Assembly (NCBI GenBank): GCA_963082975.1
Contig: OY720347.1
Location: forward strand, 29,653,398-29,717,397
Direction: 5' to 3'
Length of the DNA stretch: 64,000 bases
From: Labia minor
Lineage: Eukaryota; Arthropoda; Insecta; Dermaptera; Spongiphoridae
The stretch's first letter is position 1. Each line of letters starts with the position of its first letter. Shown here piece by piece: positions 35,781-48,097 of the stretch. The translations under genes were made by a program, and so were the position numbers. The notes under the pieces were generated by a model. It was not told the DNA's origin. It made no database searches and was given only the letters and a program-made list of their open reading frames with translations.

Positions 35781-36360
35781 TAGTATTACCTTTTCGCCAG
35801 AGATAGTATTACGATTATGAAAATTTTCGATGTCGAGATTTTGATGTTTTTATACGTTTTAAAGGCTGCTGAGTCATTTTCTCTAAAGTTGAAAAAAATG
35901 TCTGTGTGTGTGTGTATATGTAGACAATATTACGTAAAAATGGTTTGAGTTAGAATAATGAAATTTCGTTCACGGACATTATTCAAAATTCGTAGTTTTC
36001 TATCAACTTTTGAGAAATTTAGCTCATTCGGAAGAGGACCATTACCTTTATTTTTTTCCTCTAAACTGACCGTAAAAATAAAAGTATATGTTTGATAGTT
36101 TTTCATATGATTAAAAATTGTATAAAACTACTATATATAAATTTTCAGATTCATTGAATAGCTGAAAGTACCAGAATTAAATTTAAATTTTTAAATTTTG
36201 ACTTAAAAATGAAGGTAAAGGTTTTAAATTAAAATTTAATATATTAATTAATTTAATTTAATAACAATACTATACTGCAATTTAATTTTTAATTAATTAA
36301 TTAATTAATTTCATTATAATTAATTTTAATTAAATTTAATTTAAATATAATAAATCTTAA

Positions 36361-37806
36361 CTAGCTGCTCCGAGCGCCTTCGGCGCTCTTCACACCTAGA
36401 CGGGGGCTCCCCGAGTGATACATATTATTTGGTTGAAAGTCTGTATGTAAAAGGTTTTCATCCATTTTGTTTCAATCAGTATAAGTAGATAAGACATGTA
36501 TTTGTTTTCTTGTAAAATATATTTTAATATAATCAGTAAATTAATTATATATTATTATTGTATTTATCTAACTCTGTACAGTTTTCGAAAGTTCTTAGCC
36601 GCAGCATCCACATTTCTCTAAGCGTCCCTATCCTGAGCTACGACCAAATCCTACCCTGTCCCATCTCTCCCATGTCCCTTCCTTCATTGTCCACCCACCT
36701 TGGTCCTTGGTCTTCCACCGGATGTTTCCCAATGGGTTTCTCCCAATTTCTAGTTTCTCCAATTCCAACCACGTCCCCTTCCCATCCCAGCCTTCTAGAT
36801 TTTATAACCTTAACTATATCTGGACATTATTTCTCGTTATGCCATCTCCGCCATCCCCCTGTGACCTCATCTTCTTTTGGCCTATAAATGCTGCGAACAA
36901 TATTAATCTCACAAATACTCTAAATCTACTCTCGTCTCCCAGAGTCATCGATAGGGTGACCAAACGTCCTGTCTTTAGGTGCTCTGCCCCAAAAATGTCT
37001 TCGGGACACCCTACTGTTTTTTCAATATTTAGGACATTTCGTAATTTTTTTTTCAAAATTTTTTCAATTTAGTTCTAAAAAAAAGGTATACCGTTTGTCC
37101 CGGTTTGGTGTTTTCGAAATATGGTCACCCTAGTCATCGATCAACTTGAAAAATAATTGTTTTATATATTTTAATTTTGATCCTCCTTGATGAGATAAGC
37201 CCCTTTACTGCATAATAACAGGCGTTACTCAATTACAACGTCGATTTAAATTCTTCTCGAATATTATTATCCTTCGTGATTAGAGATCTTAAGTATTTAA
37301 ATATTTATACTTTTTCAAATTCTACATTTTGTATGTTAATTGTATGTAAGTCGTATCCGTATCATAATTCTTGAATTTTTTTGTTTAATTACATTTCGGT
37401 TGATTTTTCCCCAATTTCTCTAGTCATATGTCTCCTCTTCTTGTCCAATTCATTTACCTATCAATGTTGCATAAGGAATTTAAATTTCTTAATTTGGCTA
37501 GAACACTCCATTTTTTTAAATTTTAAATAGAGAGAGAGAGAGAGGTTATATTTATATATATCTGTTTCTATGACAGCAAAAAAGTAAACAAATTACATAC
37601 ATACAAACACTCTCCTTTATATATATTTCTGGAAAATGGAACCCCCGCAGCTCAGCTCAGGAGTTACCTAAGATTCTAATTTCTTTTTTATTTTTCATCA
37701 TTTGAGGTACCCTTCACCTCAGAAAAATTTGGTTACCTTACTCCTTGTAGTTTAGGCTCTGGAGTTTTTTGCGTACAGACGGACACTAGCGTATTAAATA
37801 TATAGA
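36361..37806 (-). mobile_element. Non-autonomous Helitron 1 with LINE cargo
   Basis: On the minus strand it begins TCTATATATTTAATACGC after an A and ends with the hairpin GAGCGCCgaaGGCGCTC (36372-36388), 11 bases and CTAG before T, with no target duplication. These are the defining Helitron signals. It has no Rep/helicase gene. About 36558-37500 is a degraded fragment of the LINE family of 4917-5971 in the same orientation, itself interrupted by a 179-bp TIR element at 36953-37131. It is nearly identical to Helitron 2. Confidence 0.85.
36953..37131. mobile_element. Short TIR element nested in Helitron 1
   Basis: The ends AGGGTGACCA are inverted. A perfect 10-bp duplication AGTCATCGAT flanks it (36943-36952 and 37132-37141). 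The corresponding copy in Helitron 2 is at about 43653-43831. The 10-bp duplication is closer to MULE than to hAT, but the superfamily is uncertain. Confidence 0.75.
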
Positions 37807-37860
37807 TTAATCTAATTCAAATTTATAAGATAGTCGAGTGGAGACACTCCAGATTTTTTA

Positions 37861-38955
37861 AGACGTATATTGTTTTAAAAATAATTAAAAATAATAAGAA
37901 ACAGATCTCTTAAATTCTTTAAAATATTAGTGTTTAAAATTTATTTTCAAATGTTTAAAATTTTTAGGTATATATTTTAATTAATTAAATAAATTTTTTT
38001 TTAGAAATTAAATTTCTCTCATTTATTAATATTTTTATGTATATTTTGTGTTTTTTTTAATTTTTATTTACTTATTATTTATTATTATTTTAAAATTAAT
38101 TTAAAATTTATTAATTTATTTTATTATTTCATTTAAGTATAATTTTAAAATTATTTAATGTTTAATTGTTTGTGATATATAATTTTGATTTACATTTTTA
38201 ACAATTTGTAATTTTAAAAATTTAGAATAATATTAAACTAATTGATATGATTATTTCAAATATCAAATGAGAAATTAAAATAATTTTTTTAGAACAATTA
38301 TTAAGAAATTAAAAATTCTTACCTAATATTTTACTACGTAGAAAAAAAAATCTTTTGCTCAATATCCTTCATTAATTTATATTAAAATAATTCAAATATA
38401 TTAATCTAATTATTATATTTATGTGGGATTTATTTTGCCTAGGATTGTTATTTTAATTCCCAAATATTACTTTTTAAATTGTTTATCTCTATATATTTTA
38501 TTTTTCTAAATTTAATAATGTATGTTTCCAATAAACTTTCATTCAAGCTTATAAGATTATTTGGACTTAATACAGTGGAATTTTAATTTAATACGAAATA
38601 TTTTACATATTTAATTTATGTAAATGAATATCAAATGTCAAAAGATAAACAGAGAGAAGCTTTAATATATAATTTATGAAATATTTTCTTATTAAGAACA
38701 ATTAATCATTACAAAAAATATACCTTGGAGTCATGTCAAATAATTTCATTTCAAATAAAAAATACAATATGAAATGACAAAATTTTTTATTTTTTTCTAT
38801 AGAATAAATAATAATAAATAAATTTTTGATATCATTAAAATATAATATCCTTCATAAAAAATATTTATGGGTAAATTAAAAATATATTATTTTTAAAATA
38901 AATCAAATTTATTTGGTTTTTTGATCTATTTTTAAATTTGATTTACTTAGTAATA
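37861..38955. other. AT-rich stretch, no gene seen
   Basis: Extremely AT-rich with no recognisable structure. Confidence 0.5.
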
Positions 38956-39327
38956 GGGTAAAGTATACAGTCATTGGCCCCTTATCACTAAAACACAAAT
39001 AATATAAGAGATTTGTATTTTAAAAATTACGCTATTAACTATGGTTATGTAATCTCTTGTTGTATGGTGGTATAATCACTATAGAATATCTAGGCCAATA
39101 ACTAAAACAAGGGACCAATAACTGTATTTTTTAGGATTTTTTTTGTTTAAAAAAGTGCTTATTGAAAATGTCATGAGAAAATGATATTTATTTTTATTCA
39201 TCAAAATGCTCATAGAATCTATGTTCTGCAAACCTAATTTGACACAGATTGTTCCGCATTTTACCCAGATATACATTAAATACTGCTAGGAGTTGCTTAA
39301 GGGGACCAACGACTGTATCCTTTACCG
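38956..39327. mobile_element. TA-flanked short TIR element
   Basis: TA flanks inverted ends of about 27 bp (GGGTAAAGTATACAGTCATT and, inverted, CGGTAAAGGATACAGTCGTT). The size of 372 bp and TA duplication suit a Tc1/mariner-type MITE. No transposase similarity was seen. Confidence 0.65.
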
Positions 39328-39595
39328 TATTATGTTTTTGTTTGCATTTGTTTTAAAAATAAACGCTGAAAATTTAAAACCATTGTTGCCCCACAAAATG
39401 ATTTTGTTTTCTTTCTTTCAGTCCCCTAATTCTTTCCATTTATATTTTTATAACCAACTCTCTAAAATATTTAATTTATTTAAAATTATTTTTCGCATTC
39501 AATTTTTTGGATAAGAAATCATAAAATCTTTATTAAATACATACTATATTAGTAAAAAAATATGTAAAATTATAGTTTTAATGAATATAGATATT
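39328..39595. other. AT-rich gap, no gene seen
   Basis: The open frame over part of it is low-complexity Phe/Leu/Lys-rich and not credible as a protein. Confidence 0.5.
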
Positions 39596-39790
39596 AGATA
39601 ACAGGCACACCTGATGATACTTAGAGCCAAATCGAAAAGAGGGAGGGGGGGTCAGAGAAGCAAAAATTACGAACACGTGCGAGATTAAATTACTTAATTA
39701 TATTAATAATATGTCGTACTCCCAATAAGCAATAGTTCTGCTGTTGCTATTGTAATAAAGTAGACAGAATTGGAATAGATCGCATACATT
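39596..39790. promoter_or_regulatory. Candidate conserved island 5
   Basis: A more complex patch with GGCACACCTGATGATAC, GAACACGTGCGAG (an E-box CACGTG) and GCAATAGTTCTGCTGTTGC. It is non-coding in all frames. Confidence 0.25.
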
Positions 39791-40099
39791 TTACAACAAA
39801 GTTTTTAAAACATGCAGAAATAACTAAATTTTAAATTTCCTTTAAATAATTACATGTAAATAAATATGTGCCATGACATAGCCTATAAGTATTTCAAAAA
39901 TTGAATAGTTACATTTTAATCAATTTTTATTTTTATTAATTTATTTTATAGGTATTTAATTTTTTAATTTGTTTATAATATATAGTAAATATATTATAAA
40001 CAAATTATTATATATATATTAGATTATAAAGTTGAATTTAATATCATGCATTTATATTTAATGTATACATGAATGATCTTTTTTCGAGAATTTAATTTT

Positions 40100-40760
40100 C
40101 AAGGTTTTAAGACTCTATCATAAAAATTGACTGTGATTAGAGAGAATTAATAAAAACGGTACGAAAGCTTTCCATGGGGACCTTTAAAAGATTCATTTGA
40201 AATGAGCATTCGGGTCTTCACTATTTTAAGTAGCCTTAGTGGTTCTCTTTAGAACTACATCTCCATTCTATTTCCAATTCCAGAAGATTTTGAGAGGAAA
40301 TGGCCTGAGAGAATCTTAAATATCTCATTTGAATATCTCATTTTCTTCTTAAGTTATCGCTGATCCAATATTTTGTGCCTTTTAGCGGGTATCTCTGTAA
40401 CTATTAGACCAAACGATGGTAGTGGGGACAGTGAGGAGGAGGGGAAGAGCTGGGTCAGAGAGTTGCCCTGGCTTTTGGGGCACGTTAATTCTTGTTTTAC
40501 ATGGAATTAAATCGGAATGTCCCGGCTGTGCTGCGAAGCGGAACTCACATCAATAACCTGTGACTAACGTGACCCGCCTACGCAGCGCGTGGTACCGAGG
40601 GTGTTATTTGTCCCCCCGGCTATTTGTCTCATGAAAGAAAAAAACGGCATGGGATTGATTTGCAGTCGGTCCATCACAAATCGCCAAGAATAACGTGCCC
40701 AAAAGAATCACTTCAAAGTGCTATAAAAACGTAGCGGATAATTATCTTTAGTCGCTTTTT
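40100..40760. promoter_or_regulatory. Candidate conserved regulatory island 6
   Basis: A complex GC-rich patch, strongest at 40480-40700 (GAATGTCCCGGCTGTGCTGC, GACCCGCCTACGCAGCGCG, AATCGCCAAGAATAACGTG), with stops in all frames and no repeat signature. GC content returns to the local low level on both sides. Confidence 0.4.
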
Positions 40761-42020
40761 CGTTATTTTATTTATCTTTTATACATATCGCTATTTCGAC
40801 CCTTTATTTTATATTGTAATTTACTGGAGTGTAAAGAAAATTAACAAACACATTTTATTACATATATATTAAAAAAAATTTCAACATTTTTTACATTTTT
40901 TTTAATATTAAACCCTCATTTATACAGCAGGGAAATATATTCATTGAGATTAAATAAATAAGTTTTTTTTATACATATTTTACATTCTTTACGATCTTTC
41001 ATGATTTTCTTTATTTAGTTGTATAAAATGTCAATTTAGAAATTTAAGAATTTAAAAAAAAAAAAAATAGTAAAAGTGAGCAGCCAGGCGATCACTTTAA
41101 AAATATTTTTATACCCTCTAAATTATAAAACACACTTTTTTAATTATTATAAACTTTTTAAGTATTTTTCGTATTATTATTTCATATTATTTAGTTCATT
41201 AATTTATTTTTTTTTAATTTGTAATAAAAGTGTTGTCGTATATTGGAGGCTTAGTATGGATTGGGTTATGAAAATAATGGGTTTTAAAATTAATAAATTT
41301 AATTTTTTAATTTATTGTTATTGATAATATATATAGTTGGTGCAAATAGAGACATGAGTCTTCAGTTAATCCTTCAAGTTTTATTGGGACATCTTCTGTA
41401 TGCTGGCTACTGCTGGGGGGGGGGGTTGGATGTCGGCCGTGATGCCTACTCCTGGAACAGTAATCCACTTATGGGATGATTTGTCTCTACTCCGATCTAT
41501 TAGAAGACTGATTAAAATTCGTCTTTACATCGATAAGGAAAACTCATAATACCCTCCTTCTTGTACTCATGTGTTCCTTAGTCAATTCTCGCAAATGTCA
41601 TGTAATTTATTAGTTTTAAAAAGAGGAAGTTATTAAATATTTTCTCTTCATCAATTGAAAATATTACTTTTATATTGTCGGCTTTTTAGGTCTTTTGTTC
41701 TCTTAAAGTTTTAAGAAACGTCATGAAATTTATTGAGGGTGTGATGTGAGGATGTCAATGTTTATTATAAATGTTTATTTATAATATTTTAACTTTATTT
41801 CCCTATTAAAGAACATTTTTATACTTATATATTAGAATGTATAATGAGAAATTGTTTAATTTAAATTAGTACTTAAAATTATTATTTTTTAATTTTAACG
41901 ATATTTATATAATGTAATATAAAATATCGAATTTCTTTAAGAATCCCAATTAAGAATTTTAGTTAAGAAAGAATTCTCTGAATCATGAATTTTAAGAACG
42001 GTCCATAAACATCTTCCATC
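40761..42020. other. AT-rich stretch with an unclassified complex patch
   Basis: The patch at 41330-41590 contains GGTGCAAATAGAGACATGAG, a run of ten or more G at about 41416 and GTCGGCCGTGATGCC. I could not assign it to a gene or element. Confidence 0.4.
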
Positions 42021-42029
42021 ATTTACATA

Positions 42030-42446
42030 CAGAGGCGGATTAAACGCCGGGCGGACCGGGCGGCCGCCCGGGCCCCACCAGTCCGAGGGGCCCACCCAAA
42101 CCTAAATAAAAATATTTATTTAAAAAAAATTTAAAAATACTGTTAAGTTTATAGATAATCGGAGTTTAAATTAAACAAGTTATTCTTGAAACAGATCTTT
42201 ATTGAACAACAGAACTTTATTCGGTCGTGTTTGAACTCCGACTAACTTAAGAAAAAATAATCAATTTTGGGTCTCGGCGACCACAGTAAAAAGTATGTAT
42301 TTTTTACATAAGTACTATATATGTAAGTATAAAACAGCCTAAATTATAATATAAACGAAATTTGTCTTTCAATTATAATTGTAAATAACAGAGGGCCCAT
42401 TTCAATTTTACCGCCCGGGCCCCCCAATCAACTTAATCCGCCACTG
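42030..42446. mobile_element. hAT-type non-autonomous element with GC-rich ends
   Basis: The ends CAGAGGCGGATTAA and, inverted, CAGTGGCGGATTAA differ at one base. A perfect 8-bp duplication TTTACATA flanks it. GC-rich subterminal sequence (CGGGCGGCCGCCCGGGCCCC) brackets an AT-rich core. It is 417 bp and non-coding. Confidence 0.88.
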
Positions 42447-42524
42447 TTTACATACGAACATGACAATATATTTTTATACAAATTCTGATTTTGAATATTA
42501 TTTTAATAATATAATGAATATATA

Positions 42525-42785
42525 TCTTATATATAAAATTCTCGTGTCACAAAACTTTGAAATCATACTCCTCCGAAACGGCTTGACCGATTCTTATGAA
42601 ATTTTTTATGTATATTCAGTAGGTCTCAGGGCATGTCAGAATTCCTTTAGAAAACCGCTAATTGGTAAGGTGTGTCCAGGAAATGCTAATTAATTAAAAA
42701 TAGTTTAGTTACCATACTAGCTCATAGAGGCGCTGGTGGCAAAAATTTGAAATCTTATATATACCCTTATAAGAAGCTTCCAAAC
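42525..42785 (+). mobile_element. Helitron 5' end remnant
   Basis: It starts after an A with TCTTATATATAAAATTCTCG and continues GTGTCACAAAACTTTG and CGGCTTGACCGATTC, a 5' terminus typical of animal Helitrons. No matching 3' hairpin was found before Helitron 2 at 43031. Confidence 0.55.
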
Positions 42786-42787
42786 AA

Positions 42788-42870
42788 AAGCGGTTGCTGG
42801 CCGAGCGAGCTAGCGCGTCTTCTTATGACTCAGGGTGCAGGGTGCAACCCTGAGTTCGAAACTTGAAAAG
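42788..42870 (+). repeat. tRNA-like sequence (SINE head or tRNA pseudogene)
   Basis: TGGCCGAGCGAGCTAGCGCG resembles the D-arm/A-box of a long-variable-arm tRNA and is followed by a duplicated GGGTGCA and a B-box-like GAGTTCGAAACTTG. The acceptor stem does not close cleanly. Confidence 0.4.
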
Positions 42871-42944
42871 GCACATTTTTTTCTTTAAGTATTATATATT
42901 TTTTTTTTTAAATTTATTAATTTTTATTATTTTAATATTTTATT

Positions 42945-43022
42945 AAATTAAATTTTATTATTAAATTTTATTTTATTAAATTAAATTTTATTTTATTAAA
43001 TTAAATTTTATTTTATTAAATT
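42945..43022 (+). repeat. Short tandem AT repeat, about 21-bp unit
   Basis: Several units of ATTAAATTAAATTTTATTTT lie next to the 3' end of Helitron 2. Confidence 0.8.
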
Positions 43023-43030
43023 AATAATTA

Positions 43031-44520
43031 CTAGCTGCTCCGAGCGCCTTCGGCGCTCTTCACACCTAGACGGGGGCTCCGCCCCCTGTGCCCCCGAGTG
43101 ATACATAGTATTTGGTTGAAAGTCTGTATGTAAAAGATTTTCATCCATTTTGTTTCAATCAGTATATGTTGATAAGACATGTATTTGTTTTCTTGTAAAA
43201 TATATTTTAATTTAATCAGTAAATTAATTATATATTATTATTGTATATGTTATATTTATCTAACTCTGTGTCTCTACAGTTTTCGAAAGTTCTTAGCCGC
43301 AAAATCCACATTTCTCTAAGCGTCCCTATCCTGAGCTACAACCAAATCCTACCCTGTCCCATCTCTCCCATGTCCCTTCCTTCATTGTCCACCCACCTTG
43401 GTCCTTGGTCTTCCACCGGATGTTTCCCAATCGGTTTCTCCCAATTTCTAGTTTCTCCAATTCCAACCACGTCCCCTTCCAATCCCAGCCTTCTTGATTT
43501 TATAACCTTAACTATATCTGGAAATTATTTCTCGTTATGCCATTTCCGCCATCCCCCTGTGACCTCATCTTCTTTTGGCCTATAAATGCTGCGAACAATA
43601 TTAATCTCACAAATACTCCAAATCTACTCTCGTCTCCCAGAGTCATCGATAGGGTGACCAAACGTCCCGTCTTTAGGTGCACTGTCCCAAAAATGTCTTC
43701 GGGACAGCCTACTGTCCCGTTTTTTCAATATTTAGGACATTTCTTAATTTTTTTTTTTCAAAATTTTTTCAATTTAGTTCTAAAAAATACCGTTTGTCCC
43801 GGTTTGGTGTTCTCGAAATATGGTCACCCTATCATCGATCAACATGAAAAATAATTGTTTTATATATTTTAATTTTGATCCTCTTTGATGAGATAAGCCC
43901 CTTTACTGCATAATAACAGGCGTTACTCAATTACAACGTCGATTTAAATTCTTCTCGAATATTATTATCCTTCGTGATTAGAGATCTTAAGTATTTAAAT
44001 ATTTATACTTTTTCAAATTCTACATTTTGTATGTTAATTGTATGTAAGTCGTATCCGTATCATAATTCTTGAATTTTTTTGTTTAATTACATTTCGGATG
44101 ATTTTTCATCAATTTCTCTAATCATATGTCTCCTCTTCCAGTCCAATTCATTTACCTATCAATGTTGCATAAGGCATTTAAATTTCTTAATTTGGCTAGA
44201 ACACTCCATTTTTTAAAATTTTAAATAGAGGGAGAGAGAGAAAGGTTCTAATTAAATATATATATATATATATATCTGTTTCTATGACAGCAAAAAAGTA
44301 AACAAATTACATACATACAAACGCTCTCCTTTATATATATTTCTGGAAAATGGAACACCCGCAGCTCAGCTCAGGAGTTACCTAAGATTCTAATTTCTTT
44401 TTTATTTTTCATCATTTGAGGTACCCTTCACCTCAGAAAAATTTGGTTACCTTACTCCTTGTAGTTTAGGCTCTGGAGTTTTTTGCGTACAGACGGACAC
44501 TAGCGTATTAAATATATAGA
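43031..44520 (-). mobile_element. Non-autonomous Helitron 2 with LINE cargo
   Basis: The ends are the same as Helitron 1: 5' TCTATATATTTAATACGC and a 3' hairpin at 43042-43058 followed by 11 bases ending CTAG, inserted between A and T. A second GC hairpin, GGGGGCggaGCCCCC, is intact here and degraded in Helitron 1. The LINE fragment with the nested TIR element is present in the same place. The length is 1490 bp. Confidence 0.85.
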
Positions 44521-44640
44521 TGTCAATTAATTTTTTCTGCATAAATAAACATATATAAAAAACTATATAAAATTTGAATTTTCATTCATTCATTTAAAAT
44601 GATATTAAAATATTCCTTTGAAATATAATAAATAATTAAA

Positions 44641-44700
44641 TTAATCCCTACTAGGGCCTCGGGGGGGGGGGGGGGGGGGGTAGGTAACTTTCTCTTTTTG
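44641..44700 (+). repeat. Long G homopolymer
   Basis: About twenty consecutive G bases near 44661-44680, next to GGGCCTC. It could form a quadruplex and is also a likely place for sequencing error. Confidence 0.7.
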
Positions 44701-44733
44701 GAAAAACCCATAATGCCATCCCCAGCTCGACTA

Positions 44734-46447
44734 TCTATATATAAAAAAAGGTTTTTGTCTGCATATTGCTCAGAATTTAAAAATTATTATAATATTTCAC
44801 TTTTTATTTTAAATTCTAATATTTAAATATCAATTAAATTAAATAATTTATTCTAAAAGTTCTCATTTAAATTTATTTAATAAAATATTTAGATCATATT
44901 TAACTTAATTTTTATTTATTCTTTCTATATAATTGAATATTTCTTCTTTTCTATTTGAAAGTGAAAGCTTAAAAAAACTGAATATATTATTTTTAAACTT
45001 TTATCAATACAAAAATATTTTCAAAACTTCAATTAAAATGACAAAACTTTATTATTTTTGTTTTTGTTTCAATTATTAATTACAAATATATTTTAAGTGC
45101 AAAAATGATTTCTTGGTTAATTAAAATATGTTTTTTAGACAAATGATATTACGAGATGTTTTAAATTTATGTCTTTTTTATATTGAGTATTTTTTTTTTA
45201 AAATTAAAATTTGTTTTAAATCAAAATTATTGTATTCTATTATATTTTTTTATTAATAGGCTTCTTTTTTTATTTTTAATTTTTAATAAATTCTCTTTTT
45301 TGATATGATATTAATAAAAAATAATATTCAATTGTATTTAAATTTAAAAATTAGAATATTTGAATTTTTTTAAATTTTAACACATGTAATCAATCATATG
45401 GATAACGAATGGAACATTTTGAAAATCAAGTTGGTATTAAATTCAGAAAAAAATACTGATATATAGAATATAATAGACCATTCGAATATAATTTAAAACT
45501 ATTTATCTCCTTTTATTTTAAATTTAAAAAAACGGAGTGTTAAGAAATTAAGATGCCTGGATAGGTAAATGGGCTGGAAGAGGAGGTAATTTATAATTTT
45601 CTTCTAATTCAGATTGAAATTAATGGTGATAAGAAAAAATATTTAGTAACAAAATCTATATACAAAATGTAGAATTTGAATATGTAGAAAAATTGAATGT
45701 AATCACGAAGGATAATAATATTTGAGAAGAATATATATATTTAAATCGAAGTTGTAATCGGGAAACGCCTGTTATCATGCAGTAAAGAGGCGTATCTCAT
45801 CAAAATTATTATCAAAAGGAATCAAAATTAAAATATATAAACCAATTATTTTGCCTGTTGTATTATATGGGTGGGACGCAAGGTCTATGACCCTGGGAGA
45901 TGAGAGTAGATCCAGAGTATTCTTTCCAGCATTTATTGGCCAAAGAAAGATGAGGTCACCGGGGAATGGCGGAGACTGCACATCTAGGAATTGCATGACC
46001 TCTATGCATCTTCAGAAATAGTTAGGGTTATAAAAGCGAAAAAGCTGCGATAGGCAGGGGACGCGGCTAGAATGGGAGAGGAAAAAGATTTTGGATTGGA
46101 AAACGTCCGCTTGGAAGACCAAGGACGTGTAGGAAGGGACGTAAGAGAGATGGGACAAGGGCTCAGGATAGGGACACTTGGAGAAATGTGGTTGCTGCGG
46201 CCTAGAACTTTCGAGTTCCTTAGAGTCACATAGATAGATAGATATAACATATACAATAATAATATATATAATTAATTTAGTGATTAAATTAAAATGTATT
46301 TTAAATAAAAGAACACAAAAAGAAATGAATGTTTTATGTAATATACTGATTGAAACAAAATGGATGAAAACCTTTTACTCGGGGGGGTACAGGGGGCGGA
46401 GCCCCCGTCTAGGTGCGGAGAGCGCCGAAGGCGCTCGGGGCAGCTAG
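44734..46447 (+). mobile_element. Non-autonomous Helitron 3 with LINE cargo
   Basis: It is on the opposite strand to Helitrons 1 and 2. It starts TCTATATATAAAAAAAGG after an A and ends with hairpins GGGGGCggaGCCCCC (46392-46406) and GAGCGCCgaaGGCGCTC (46420-46436), then 11 bases finishing CTAG before T. The LINE fragment at about 45545-46235 keeps the Helitron orientation; its antisense reads show remnants of the same RT C-terminus (GDESR, FIGQRKMRSP). It has diverged clearly from copies 1 and 2. Confidence 0.75.
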
Positions 46448-48095
46448 TATATATATATATATTAATTTCACTTATTAATTTTTAAAATTAATTCGTGACG
46501 TTCTGTCATCATGTGACGTATTTTGTCTGAAAATTTTGAAATTTAAAATTAGAGTATAATTTATTTATTAAATTGAATTATTAAAAAATGGTAATTACAT
46601 GTATATTATTATTTATGAATGAATATATAATTTTTTAAGTAAAATTCTCTAACATACATATACTATAAAAACTTTAGTCAATGTTTATTTTAATAATAAT
46701 ATAATTAATATATCCAATTATAATATAATTAATTAATTCTAATATCTTACTCGTGGATATTTTTAAGCTGTATTGCTGATGTAAATTCCAAAATATACGT
46801 ATAACGTATATTGAATATATATATATATATATATAAATATATTTCTAATCAAAGGTAGACACTTAAAAAAAATGATATTGATAATCTAAAAATTATAAAA
46901 GGGATATCAAAAAAAAATATTAAAACATAAAGATAAAAAGAGTTAAAATTTATTTAACAAAATATGTGATTGAACGGTCATTTCTCTTTCGTTAAATATT
47001 TTTTTTTATAAATATAGGTATTTTTATACATTTTTTATTGTAGTTGAGAAGGATTTGAAATGTTTTACTCTCATCGTTGATTTTATGATTAATTCATTAC
47101 AATTAAATAATATTCTGTAAAATAAATGTCCTAATATATACATTCTATTTCTATTTCATGATTAAAGGTGAACATTATTATTATTTATTTATTATATAAA
47201 TATTTAATATTTGAATTCTTTTCAAAAGTATGTTATATTATTAATTAATTTTATATATAATAATATATTGTTAAGTTTTATATTTTCATATATAAAATAA
47301 AAAAAAACAACAACAAAAACATGTTAATTTTTGTATCTGGTCAAATGGTCATTAGCCGAGGCCATTTGAATAAAAAAAAGTAATAATAATATTTAAAAAA
47401 AATAAATTATTTAAATATAATAATAATATTATCTCAATTATGTATTTATTTTATATTATTTATTTGATATACATTAAAAATAATATTTTTTTTCAATTAA
47501 AAGAAAATAATTAAAATAAAAGAAGAATATATATATAGAATATGAATAATGATTTTCTCTATTGAAATACATATCTATAAATTTTCTTCATTTGATCTCA
47601 CTCAAGACGAATGAACATGCTGATGAAGATGCTCTGTGGCCTTTTGGGAAGATCTGTCATAGACCTTACTATTGATTATTCAAGAAAAAAAATTAATAGA
47701 TTATTCAATTCAAACTGCCAATAGGAAAAAAGAAAATCTTGACGAAATAAAAAATAAATTTAAATAAAATAAAATAAATTTGCTAATGTTCGTTTATCAT
47801 CATGGACGCTTTCATTTTATTTATAATATAGAATCAATTATATTAGATATTAGTATATTAGATCTTTCGATTACCTAATAATACTCCATTTTTCATACAA
47901 ATATTTTAAATTAAACAAAAATCTACTACAAATTTTTAATTTGTTTTAAAAACAAGAAAAAAAATTTGAGAGTAAAAATAATTTTGATTTAATTTAAAAA
48001 TTAATAAATTTCTACTTTATACATATATTCAAATTTTGATTATTAATAATTTAATAATATGTAATGTAAATTTAATATATTTTATAAAAGTAGAG
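46448..48095. other. AT-rich stretch, no gene seen
   Basis: It includes (TA)n at 46819-46834. A small complex patch at 47600-47670 has short open frames on both strands that I could not support as an exon. Confidence 0.45.
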
Positions 48096-48097
48096 AC

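Larger units (their letters stand above)
35781..37860 (+). mobile_element. Family C Helentron-like element split by a Helitron
   Basis: The first part (35781-36360) runs from CGCCAGAGATAGTATTACG through the (TG)n region to an AT-rich block. The second (37807-37860) contains GATAGTCGAGTGGAGACACT and the stem-loop GAGTGgagaCACTC followed by CAGATTTTTT. Joining the flanks restores the order seen in the copies at 32822 and 59698, so the Helitron at 36361-37806 inserted here. Confidence 0.7.

Noticed and set aside
36558-37072. Open frames of about 110-120 codons, also at 43241-43854
   Set aside because: They are antisense reads through the LINE fragment and nested element inside Helitrons; the real remnant frame is on the other strand.
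47600-47700. Possible small exon on either strand
   Set aside because: Short frames exist on both strands, with an acceptor-like AG on the minus strand but an immediate in-frame stop at the donor. Not enough to support a call.
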